A stretch of 64,000 nt of DNA from Hyphomonadaceae bacterium (GTDB lineage: Bacteria; Pseudomonadota; Alphaproteobacteria; Caulobacterales; Aquidulcibacteraceae). The stretch's first letter is position 1. Every line of letters starts with the position of its first letter. A program made the translations under genes and the position numbers. Positions 1 through 6,406 of the stretch are shown in pieces. Where the stretch lies: the NCBI GenBank assembly GCA_016791425.1, contig JAEUMQ010000016.1, positions 310,001-374,000 of the forward strand, given 5' to 3'. The notes under the pieces were generated by a model that saw only the letters and a program-made list of their open reading frames with translations, was not told the DNA's origin and did not search any database.

Positions 1-464
1 CGCTCTATCCGCGCCTCGCGCCGATCGCGAACGACTGGCACGCACGCCTCGGCCTCGACGCGCGTTTCCCCCCAACCCACGAGGCTTACCTGCAACGCTG
101 CCACGCGGCCGGCCAGGCCCGCCCTACGCCGCTCCTGCTCAAATACGAAGCCGGCGACTTCAACTGCCTGCACCAGGACCTCTACGGCCCGCACGTCTTC
201 CCCATCCAGATCGCGATCCTGCTTTCAGAGCCGGACGCGGACTTCGCCGGCGGCGAATTCGTCCTCACCGAGCAGCGCCCGCGCATGCAGTCGCGCACCG
301 AGGTCGTTCCGCTGTGCAAGGGCGACGCCGTCGCGTTCGCCGTGAACATGCGCCCGGTGCGCGGAACACGCGGCGATTATCGCGTGACCATGCGCCACGG
401 CGTCAGCCGCATTCGCTCGGGCCGCCGCTTCACTCTGGGGCTCATCTTCCACGATGCAGCCTGA
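1..464 (+). CDS. 2OG-Fe(II) oxygenase, C-terminal part (5' end outside window)
   Basis: The last ~153 residues of a protein whose start lies before the window; reading frame 3 ends in TGA at 462-464. The sequence shows an iron-binding HxD in CLHQDLYG, a distal His in MRHGVS and a C-terminal Arg in SGRRFTLG, the facial triad and 2-oxoglutarate anchor of the double-stranded beta-helix oxygenases. The spacing resembles the PF09859/COG3826 family, described as probable oxygenases acting on damaged nucleic acid; that assignment is from memory of the family and the substrate is not shown here. It converges on the GNAT gene across a palindromic spacer. Confidence 0.75.
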   Translation, partial: LYPRLAPIANDWHARLGLDARFPPTHEAYLQRCHAAGQARPTPLLLKYEAGDFNCLHQDLYGPHVFPIQIAILLSEPDADFAGGEFVLTEQRPRMQSRTEVVPLCKGDAVAFAVNMRPVRGTRGDYRVTMRHGVSRIRSGRRFTLGLIFHDAA

Positions 465-482
465 ACATCACGGGATGGGGGC

Positions 483-531
483 GGACTTCCCTGCCCTTCC
501 AGGGGAGTCCGTCATCGCGAAGCAATGACGG
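483..531. repeat. intergenic double palindrome between convergent genes
   Basis: Two adjacent hairpins fill the 71-bp convergent gap. The first is an 11-bp stem with one mismatch (GGACTTCCCTG, 483-493, against CAGGGGAGTCC, 500-510). The second is CCGTCAT (509-515) against ATGACGG (525-531). The second resembles the dispersed alphaproteobacterial GTCATTGC...GCAATGAC repeat. It probably also serves as a bidirectional terminator; no U-run follows. Confidence 0.55.
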
Positions 532-535
532 GCGG

Positions 536-1231
536 TCAGCTCCGCCGCCACACCGCGTGCACGATGTCCGCGCGAAATGTGAAGCCCAGCTTTTCGTAAA
601 GCGCCAGCGCGCCGGCATTGTCCGCATACGAATGAAGAAACGGCGTCCGCCCTTCCCCGAGGATTCGATCCGCAACCGCGCGCAGCAGCGCCTCGCCGTA
701 CCCACGCCCACGATGCTCCGGATGCGTGCAAAGCGCGCTCACCTCGGTGAAGCCCTCCACCGCGAGCCGCTCGCCGCCCATCGCCACGAGCCGCCCGCCA
801 TCGCGGATGCCGATGAACCGCCCAAGTGTGTGCGTGCGCGTGCGGAACGGCCCCGGCCGCGTCAGCGTCGCGAGCGCCAGCATCTCGGCCGCATCCGCAT
901 CGCTCAGCGGCTCGATCGCGCTTGCAGGCGCGCGCGCCCCGCTCTTCGCCAGCGCCGTCGCGACGAGCTGCACGCACATCTTCTCTGTGCTGACGATCCC
1001 GGCCGGCGGTTGCGGCGGCGCCGCTTCAAGCAGGGACGCATCGTCTCCCGCAACGACAAGCCCCGCCAGGGCCGCCGCCGCCTCCGGCGTATCGTTCTTC
1101 GCCGCCACGAACGGGCTCACGTCGGCAGGAAAGCGCTTCGCCAGCGCGCCGCCTTCCGCGAAATGCGCCTGTCGCGAATGGAGCGCCGTCCAGATCGCCT
1201 TGTCGAGCGGATGTCGCGCCGGATGGCTCAC
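536..1231 (-). CDS. GNAT family N-acetyltransferase
   Basis: 231 residues. The C-terminal half carries the GNAT fold: the acetyl-CoA pyrophosphate loop is visible as HRGRGYGEALL near residue 175, followed by the NAGALALYEKLGF helix typical of the family. The first ~100 residues are an extra domain of unknown role, as in larger GNATs. Acetyl acceptor unknown. Its start codon overlaps the stop of the upstream MarR gene by 4 bp (1228-1231), so the two are translationally coupled. MarR-GNAT fusion proteins are a known family; here the same pair is encoded by two coupled genes. Confidence 0.85.
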   Translation of the reverse strand: MSHPARHPLDKAIWTALHSRQAHFAEGGALAKRFPADVSPFVAAKNDTPEAAAALAGLVVAGDDASLLEAAPPQPPAGIVSTEKMCVQLVATALAKSGARAPASAIEPLSDADAAEMLALATLTRPGPFRTRTHTLGRFIGIRDGGRLVAMGGERLAVEGFTEVSALCTHPEHRGRGYGEALLRAVADRILGEGRTPFLHSYADNAGALALYEKLGFTFRADIVHAVWRRS

Positions 1232-1683
1232 CGCTTTTCCTCCCCGCGCGTCCGCATCAGCGTTTCGATCCGCGCCATCGCATCGACGAGCTCCTTGCGC
1301 GCGCCGGCCGGCATCCGCGCCAGCACGCTTTGCGTCTGCGCCGCCTGCCGTTCATCGGCGCGGTCATACGCGGCCCGCCCGCGCGCAGTCAGCGACAGCT
1401 CGTATTGCCGTCCGTCGTGCGCCGACGCCTTGCGGGCCACCAGCCCTTCCTTCACCAGCTTGCTCAACAGCCGCGACAGATACGCCGCATCCACATTGAG
1501 CGCCCGCGCGATGTCGCGCGCGGTGGAGGCGCCGTGCTTGATCTCGTAGAGCACCCGCACCTCCCCCAGCGTCCAGGGCGTATCGAAGAACGTGCGCCTG
1601 AGAATGCCGAGCTCGCGCGTGTAGAAGCGGTTGAAACGCCGCACGGCCGCAATCTCTTCCTCCGCCGCCTTCTTGCCGCTCAT
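1228..1683 (-). CDS. MarR family transcriptional regulator
   Basis: 151 residues from the chosen ATG. A winged helix-turn-helix of the MarR type is visible: the helical stretch LGEVRVLYEIKHG, the recognition helix region AAYLSRLLSKLVKEGLV and the wing around HDGRQYELSLTARG. Another in-frame ATG lies at 1701, but it would sit only 6 bp from an 11-bp palindrome (1707-1717) that looks like the operator, so 1683 is preferred. It is the first gene of a two-gene unit with the GNAT. Autoregulation is inferred from the palindrome. Ligand unknown. Confidence 0.85.
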   Translation of the reverse strand: MSGKKAAEEEIAAVRRFNRFYTRELGILRRTFFDTPWTLGEVRVLYEIKHGASTARDIARALNVDAAYLSRLLSKLVKEGLVARKASAHDGRQYELSLTARGRAAYDRADERQAAQTQSVLARMPAGARKELVDAMARIETLMRTRGEEKR

Positions 1684-1706
1684 GCCGCACCCATCGCGCA
1701 TTTAGA

Positions 1707-1717
1707 TGACTAAGTCA
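1707..1717. promoter_or_regulatory. candidate MarR operator
   Basis: A perfect 11-bp palindrome, TGACTAAGTCA, lies 24 bp upstream of the chosen marR start and overlaps a leftward TTGACT that could be a -35 element. Position and symmetry suit autorepression by the MarR protein; no binding data. Confidence 0.45.
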
Positions 1718-1755
1718 AGTATATGGGATAACGCTCCCCAGACGCGATAGTCGCG

Positions 1756-1850
1756 ATCCGGGCCCCAGCGAAATTCAATCGCGACAGAAGACTTGCCAAG
1801 CCAACCCTTGGCCCCCGGCTCTCGCGCTCAGCGCCCGGCCGGGGAGCGGC
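1756..1850. repeat. GC-rich repeat-derived spacer
   Basis: The gap between the acyltransferase stop and marR holds CCCCCGGCTCTCGCG...CCCGGCCGGGGAG, similar in composition and motifs to the palindromic repeat at 8672-8798. No coding potential is seen. Probably a degenerate copy of the same intergenic repeat family. Confidence 0.3.
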
Positions 1851-1866
1851 GTTGCGGCAGCTGCGC

Positions 1867-3054
1867 TTAGGAGCGGGCCTTGTTGTTGAGGCCCCAGAGC
1901 GGGCCCAGCGCCGGGACGCGCCGCACGATCTCATAGACGAGAAGCGTGCCCGCCAGCGTGGCGAAGAGCAGCAGCCCGGCCTCCAGCGCCAGCGGCAGCC
2001 CCGCGGGCTTCAGCGCATACGCCGCCATCACGATCACCGTCTGGTGCGCCAGGTAGCACGGGAATATCGCACGCGAGAGATAGGTGAGCGCCGGCCCGCG
2101 CGCGTCCTTCAGGAGGTTGCGCGCGAACCCGAGCGCAGCTCCGATCGCGCCCCATTGCACGATCCCGAACGCGGCCTGGCGCACATAGAAGTCCACCACG
2201 CCCGTCCGCCCGGTCATCGCCATCAGGAGCGGCAGCGCCGCGAGCGCGCACGCCAGGAACACCCACCGCAGCCGCTCGAAATCGCGCCACACGCCTTCCC
2301 GCTTGGCGATCAGGAACCCGAGCAGGAACGTCGCGAACGACGCCGCGTGATTGTACCAGTCGTTCTGCAGATGGTTCGTCACCCCGAACCAGCCGAGCAT
2401 CATCTGCCGCACGACGATGAGATAGAGCATCGGCGCCACGATGAGCCGCCATCCCGAAAGCGTGCGCTCCAGCGCCGCCTCCAACTTGGCGACGAGCTGC
2501 GGCTTGCCCAGCAGCGGCGCCGCGATCAGCGTGTAGACGCCGATATAAAGCACGAACCAGAGATGATTGATCGGCACGCCGTCGGCGATGCCCTCCGGGC
2601 TGAACGCCGCGAGCCACCACGCGACGAACCCTTCATGGAACGTGCCCTTCGCCGTCGCCTCCAGCCACGCCTGCGGCGGCACCAGCACGAGCACGCCGAA
2701 CAGGAACGGCGGCGCGAGCCGCGTCAGCCGCTGCCAGATCGCCTGCTCCGGCGCCGCGTTGCGGCTCATCAGCCGGAACGCCACGCCCGAGATGAAGAAG
2801 AGCAGCGTGAGCCGCCACGGGTTCATGATCAGCGCCGCGTACTTGAGCTCCTCCACCCGGTGCGAGCTGTTCACGTGCCAGTCCCACGGCGCGTAGACGA
2901 GGCCCACGTGGTAGACGATGAGCAGCCCGAACGCGGCGATGCGCACCCAGTCGATGTCGGCGCGCCGCACGCTGGGCGCAGGCTGCGTCGGCGCGGCCGG
3001 CGCCGTCCTGACTTCCGGGGTCAGGGTAAGGGTGGTCATGGTCTGCGTTGTCAC
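1867..3054 (-). CDS. acyltransferase family 3 membrane protein (OpgC/MdoC-like)
   Basis: 395 residues with about ten hydrophobic segments. The family signature is present: ADIDWVRIAAFGLLIVYH near residue 32 (the DxxR...H start of acyltransferase-3 proteins), then the paired arginine segment PWRLTLLFFISGVAFRLMSR and the CYLAHQTVIV helix near the end. These integral membrane enzymes move acyl groups such as succinyl or acetyl onto periplasmic glycans or other surface carbohydrates; OpgC succinylates osmoregulated periplasmic glucans. The substrate is not defined here. It is a single gene, with a 285-bp divergent gap to the RcnB-like gene. Confidence 0.75.
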   Translation of the reverse strand: MTTQTMTTLTLTPEVRTAPAAPTQPAPSVRRADIDWVRIAAFGLLIVYHVGLVYAPWDWHVNSSHRVEELKYAALIMNPWRLTLLFFISGVAFRLMSRNAAPEQAIWQRLTRLAPPFLFGVLVLVPPQAWLEATAKGTFHEGFVAWWLAAFSPEGIADGVPINHLWFVLYIGVYTLIAAPLLGKPQLVAKLEAALERTLSGWRLIVAPMLYLIVVRQMMLGWFGVTNHLQNDWYNHAASFATFLLGFLIAKREGVWRDFERLRWVFLACALAALPLLMAMTGRTGVVDFYVRQAAFGIVQWGAIGAALGFARNLLKDARGPALTYLSRAIFPCYLAHQTVIVMAAYALKPAGLPLALEAGLLLFATLAGTLLVYEIVRRVPALGPLWGLNNKARS

Positions 3055-3240
3055 GATGCGCGCGTGTTACCCTGATCCGCCCCTGACGGAGAATGTGGCG
3101 AAGTCGCCCCTGGATTGCGACCCCACGCCGCGACGGAATCGTCATCGTCGCTCGTTTAAAGTATCAGCAGGGTTGCGCGCAGTAATAAAATAGGCACCAG
3201 AAGATCACGAATAGGAGAGCCGAAGCATTCGCTGCAGTCT

Positions 3241-3258
3241 GAGCTAAGATTTCAGCTC
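3241..3258. other. small hairpin in the 3055-3339 gap
   Basis: GAGCT (3241-3245) and AGCTC (3254-3258) form a short stem about 80 bp before the RcnB-like start. The 285-bp gap (3055-3339) is richer in A/T than its surroundings near 3160-3220 and probably holds both divergent promoters. No other gene is seen there. Confidence 0.25.
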
Positions 3259-3339
3259 CAGTTCAGGAGCCGATCCCTACCTTCCTTCGTATCGACGGTG
3301 AATTCCCGCCCCCCGTCGGAACAAACGAAGGAGAACACC

Positions 3340-3768
3340 ATGAAGAAGATTGCCATCGCGACCATCGCGGCCATCACGGCGCTGGCGCCGGTCACGGCCA
3401 CATCCGCTCTTGCCGCCCCCGGCTATCAGCGCATCGACAACCACCGCGGCGACTATCGCGGCCGGCCGGACGCCCGCCAGCAACGCCAGAACGGCTATTG
3501 GGCTGGCGGCCGCTTCTATCGCGGCGAGCCCACCCGCGCCCAGCGCAGCGCCCGCGACTTCCGCTACGATTACCGCCAATGGCGGCGCGGCGAACGGCTG
3601 AATACCTGGGAGCGCGGCCATTACTCCCGCGTCGCCGACTACCGCGCCTATCGCCTCCAGGCGCCGCCGCGCGGTTATGAATGGCGCCGCACCAATACCG
3701 GCGACTTCGTGCTCGCCGCGGTCGCCACCGGCCTCATCATGAGCGTCATCCTCGCGGCCGGTAACTGA
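3340..3768 (+). CDS. RcnB family periplasmic protein
   Basis: 142 residues. An AAGGAG ribosome site 6-8 bp upstream fixes the ATG at 3340. A signal peptide (MKKIAIATIAAITALAPVTA..., cleavage near ALAAP) is followed by an Arg/Tyr-rich domain and a C-terminal hydrophobic helix. The ending, APPRGYEWRRTNTGDFVLAAVATGLI, is the hallmark of RcnB-domain proteins (PF11776), small periplasmic proteins named for E. coli RcnB, which modulates nickel/cobalt efflux. Many alphaproteobacterial members have no proven metal role, so this call is structural. It stands alone, upstream of a lipoprotein gene in the same direction. Confidence 0.8.
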   Translation: MKKIAIATIAAITALAPVTATSALAAPGYQRIDNHRGDYRGRPDARQQRQNGYWAGGRFYRGEPTRAQRSARDFRYDYRQWRRGERLNTWERGHYSRVADYRAYRLQAPPRGYEWRRTNTGDFVLAAVATGLIMSVILAAGN

Positions 3769-3891
3769 CCGCCAGCCGGACCGGAGCCCGCCGTCTTCCC
3801 TGGACGGCGGGCTCCTCCGATCGCATCCTCCCGCCGCCGAAGGCCACACTGAGGGGCGCACCCGCGTCGCGGATCCGCTAAGAGCACGGCC

Positions 3892-4419
3892 ATGCTCCGC
3901 ACACTGATCCTCGCCGCCGCCCTCGCGCTCAGCGCCGCCTGCGCAACCGTGCAACCGGCGCCGCCAGCGCACGAGCACGCCGCCGCAACCACGCCCGCCA
4001 ACGATTCCGTCCTCCTCGTCGGCCCCTCCGGCCAATCCAACCTCACCCGCGCCGATCTGGCGACCATGCCGCGCAAGACCATCCGCATGAGCATCCACGG
4101 CGCCGACCACGTCTTCGAGGGCGTCGCCCTCACCGACATCCTCGCCCGCGTCGGCGCGCCCTCCGGCCAATCCCTGCGCGGCCCCGCGCTCGCAAGCGTC
4201 GTGCTCGTCACCTCGCGCGACGATTACCGCGTCGCGCTCTCGCTCGCCGAAACCGATGCCGGCATCCGGACCACAGGCGTCATTCTCGCCGACACGATGG
4301 ACGGCGCCCCCATCTCCGCCGAGGACGGCCCTTTCCGCCTCATCGTCGAGGGCGATCTCCGTCCCGCCCGCTCCGCCCGCATGGTGACGCGCATCGAGGT
4401 TCGCACGCTCGCGCCGTAG
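3892..4419 (+). CDS. lipoprotein with molybdopterin-oxidoreductase-like fold
   Basis: 175 residues. A lipobox (ALALSAAC, Cys17) marks an envelope lipoprotein. The rest resembles the oxidoreductase molybdopterin-binding domain (PF00174): FEGVALTDILARVGAP, then SRDDYRVALSLAETD and a final small beta domain. The cysteine that ligates molybdenum in true sulfite-oxidase-type enzymes is not seen, so it may bind a pterin-like ligand or be only structurally related. No partner subunit lies nearby; the next gene is an AraC regulator 40 bp downstream. Confidence 0.65.
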   Translation: MLRTLILAAALALSAACATVQPAPPAHEHAAATTPANDSVLLVGPSGQSNLTRADLATMPRKTIRMSIHGADHVFEGVALTDILARVGAPSGQSLRGPALASVVLVTSRDDYRVALSLAETDAGIRTTGVILADTMDGAPISAEDGPFRLIVEGDLRPARSARMVTRIEVRTLAP

Positions 4420-4459
4420 CGCTGGCGGGAGGCGCTTCTGCGAAGGCGGAAGCCGCCCT

Positions 4460-5236
4460 ATGGTCGCGCCCATGAGCACGATCGCTTCCGGCCGCCTCGC
4501 CTTCTGGGAAGGCGGCAGCCTCTGGGTCTTCGACATTCCCGACGCGCCCGGCGCGCCCGATCGCAACGCCATGCACGCACATCACGCGTTTCAGCTGACA
4601 TTCTCCTTGGGCGGCCGCTTCAACCTTCACCTCGAGGATCGCGTCGTCCCCGGCCCGCACGCGATCGTCGCGCCGGACGCGCCACACGCCTTCGAGGCGC
4701 GCGGCCTCGTCGCGCTGCTCTTCATCGAACCGGAGAGCCGCGCGGGACGCTCGCTCACCCAATTGATCGAGGGCCGGCCCGCCGCTCCGATCAGCCCCGA
4801 GCAGGCACGCGACGCGCCCGACTTGATCAAGCGCGCCTACGAGCACGAGAGCCCCAAGGACGCGCTGCGCGAAACCGGCGTCTTCATCGCCAATCGCATC
4901 GCCGGCCACACCCGCGCGACAGAGCCCGATCGCCGTGTGCGCCAGATGATCAAATGGGCCAGCGACAATCTGGACGAAACGCCGGGCATCAACGCCGCCG
5001 CTGACCGCGTCGATCTTTCCCCCGGCCGCGCCAGCCATCTCTTCGTTGAGGAGACCGGCCTGCCCTTCCGCACCTACGTGCTGTGGCTGCGCCTGGTCCG
5101 CGCCGTGGATGCGCACACTGGCGGCCTCACCCTCACCCAAGCCGCCCAAGAAGCCGGCTTCGCCGATTCCGCGCATTTCAGCCGGACCTTCAAGCGCATG
5201 TTCGGCTTGCCCGCCGCGGCGCTCGAAATCTCGTAG
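4460..5236 (+). CDS. AraC family transcriptional regulator
   Basis: 258 residues. An N-terminal cupin-like sensing domain (HHAFQLTFSLGGRFNLHLEDR...) is followed by two C-terminal helix-turn-helix motifs: GINAAADRVDLSPGRASHLFVEETG and LTLTQAAQEAGFADSAHFSRTFK, the latter being the AraC signature. GGAAG 7 bp upstream supports the ATG at 4460; another ATG at 4472 lacks a ribosome site. The target is unknown. The cysteine-rich peptide gene starts 85 bp downstream on the same strand and could be co-transcribed. Confidence 0.85.
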   Translation: MVAPMSTIASGRLAFWEGGSLWVFDIPDAPGAPDRNAMHAHHAFQLTFSLGGRFNLHLEDRVVPGPHAIVAPDAPHAFEARGLVALLFIEPESRAGRSLTQLIEGRPAAPISPEQARDAPDLIKRAYEHESPKDALRETGVFIANRIAGHTRATEPDRRVRQMIKWASDNLDETPGINAAADRVDLSPGRASHLFVEETGLPFRTYVLWLRLVRAVDAHTGGLTLTQAAQEAGFADSAHFSRTFKRMFGLPAAALEIS

Positions 5237-5321
5237 CTGTTTCGTTCAAGCCGCCTGCGCTCCGTGGATTTAAACATTCGCTCGTCCACCCCGGACGGCA
5301 TCCAGACCACGGAGAACGCAA

Positions 5322-5456
5322 ATGACCCAAGACCCGAAGCCGACGCTGTTGCTGACCAGCGCCGCCGAAGGCTCCTGCGGCCCCTCGTGCCGCTGCGGCG
5401 AGCCCTGCCAGTGCAACGCGGCGCGCCGCTGCAGCGACGCCTGCGCCTGCGCGTGA
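5322..5456 (+). CDS. 44-residue cysteine-rich, metallothionein-like peptide
   Basis: A small gene with ATG at 5322, GGAG 7 bp upstream and TGA at 5454-5456. The first 18 residues are ordinary (MTQDPKPTLLLTSAAEGS). The last 26 hold eight cysteines at 19, 23, 25, 29, 31, 37, 41 and 43, with CxC and CxxxC spacing (SCRCGEPCQCN). This density and spacing suit a metal-thiolate cluster binding Zn, Cu or Cd. I cannot assign it to a named metallothionein family. It lies between the AraC gene and a hairpin that separates it from the convergent TetR gene. Confidence 0.6.
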   Translation: MTQDPKPTLLLTSAAEGSCGPSCRCGEPCQCNAARRCSDACACA

Positions 5457-5471
5457 TCGACAGTCGGACGT

Positions 5472-5498
5472 ACGGCCCGGGGGACGCCTCGGGGCCGT
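5472..5498. terminator. hairpin between convergent genes
   Basis: ACGGCCC (5472-5478) pairs with GGGCCGT (5492-5498) across a 13-base loop, 16 bp after the cysteine-rich gene and 23 bp from the TetR stop. No U-run follows; probably a bidirectional terminator. Confidence 0.4.
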
Positions 5499-5520
5499 CC
5501 GTTCCGCCCAGCGCGCACGA

Positions 5521-6225
5521 TCACGCTGAACGCACGCACACGCTCCGAAATCCCGCCGCCGCATACGCGATCATCCGCGGCTCCAGCGCCGGGATATCAT
5601 CGCTCCGGCACACGCCCTCGCTCAGCCGATCGATCCGACCGGTCTCCGCCAGCGACAGCGTCAGCGACCCGGACAGGAAATTGTAGCTCCAATAGAGGTC
5701 CTGCTTGCTCGCCCCCGGCAGCGCGCGCGCGATGAGATCGATCAGCCGGTGGATCACCGGATCGAAATAGCGCGTCATCACTTCCCCGCCCCACGCCGTC
5801 GTCGAGTTCACCAGGCCGACCAGCGCGAAATAGTTTCGCCATCCCTCGCCGCCTTCGTGCAGCCGCTTCAGCACCGGATGCAGGAACGCCTCGATCGCGC
5901 CCTCCACCGACACCCGGTCCCCGAGCCGCGCCTCATACGCATCCATCGAGTCCAACCGATCGCGATTGATCGTCTCCGCCCGCCGCATGAACACGGCGTC
6001 GAACAGCTCCTTCTTCGAGTTGAAGTAATAATGGATGAGCGCGGTGTTCACGTGCGCGGCCGACGCCACCTCGCGCACCGTCACGCCATGGAAGCCATGC
6101 TTCGCGAACCGCTCTTCCGCTACGTCAAGGATCGCTTCACGCGCGTCCTTCTCACGGCTGTCCTTTGCAGGCCTGCCGACCTTCGCAGACCGTCCGGTCT
6201 TCGCCGAACCGGCGCTCGCTCCCAT
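5521..6225 (-). CDS. TetR/AcrR family transcriptional regulator
   Basis: 234 residues from ATG 6225, chosen because GGGAGG sits 6 bp upstream; an in-frame ATG at 6237 is the alternative. After a basic Lys/Arg-rich leader, the TetR DNA-binding domain is clear: AREAILDVAEERFAKHGF, then VTVREVASAAHVNTALIHYYF and the NSKKELFDAVF helix. The C-terminal ligand domain (AFLHPVLKRL, LYWSYNFLSGSLTLSLAETGRID) matches TetR regulators seen beside transport and catabolic genes. It is transcribed divergently from the TonB receptor and probably controls it through the palindrome at 6242-6258. Confidence 0.9.
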   Translation of the reverse strand: MGASAGSAKTGRSAKVGRPAKDSREKDAREAILDVAEERFAKHGFHGVTVREVASAAHVNTALIHYYFNSKKELFDAVFMRRAETINRDRLDSMDAYEARLGDRVSVEGAIEAFLHPVLKRLHEGGEGWRNYFALVGLVNSTTAWGGEVMTRYFDPVIHRLIDLIARALPGASKQDLYWSYNFLSGSLTLSLAETGRIDRLSEGVCRSDDIPALEPRMIAYAAAGFRSVCVRSA

Positions 6226-6241
6226 TGGACCTCCCATCGCC

Positions 6242-6258
6242 GCAACACTTCTTGTTGC
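6242..6258. promoter_or_regulatory. candidate TetR operator
   Basis: A perfect inverted repeat, GCAACA-N5-TGTTGC, lies 16 bp upstream of the chosen tetR start in the 181-bp gap shared with the TonB receptor gene. Binding by the adjacent TetR protein is inferred from position and symmetry. Confidence 0.5.
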
Positions 6259-6406
6259 AGCCGATCAACACCGAGCGTCTGAAGCGCCCCTGACTGCGGT
6301 GTCACACCGACGTTGCGCTTGACAAGGCCACAAGCCGAGAGGAGCGTCCAGGAAATTTAATCAGCCGCATAATTAATGCCCGCGGCGGGATGGTGAGGAG
6401 ACCGCG

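Noticed and set aside
4822-4832. TTGATCAAG sequence resembling an FNR half-site
   Set aside because: It lies inside the AraC coding region with no TTGAT-N4-ATCAA spacing and no downstream start.
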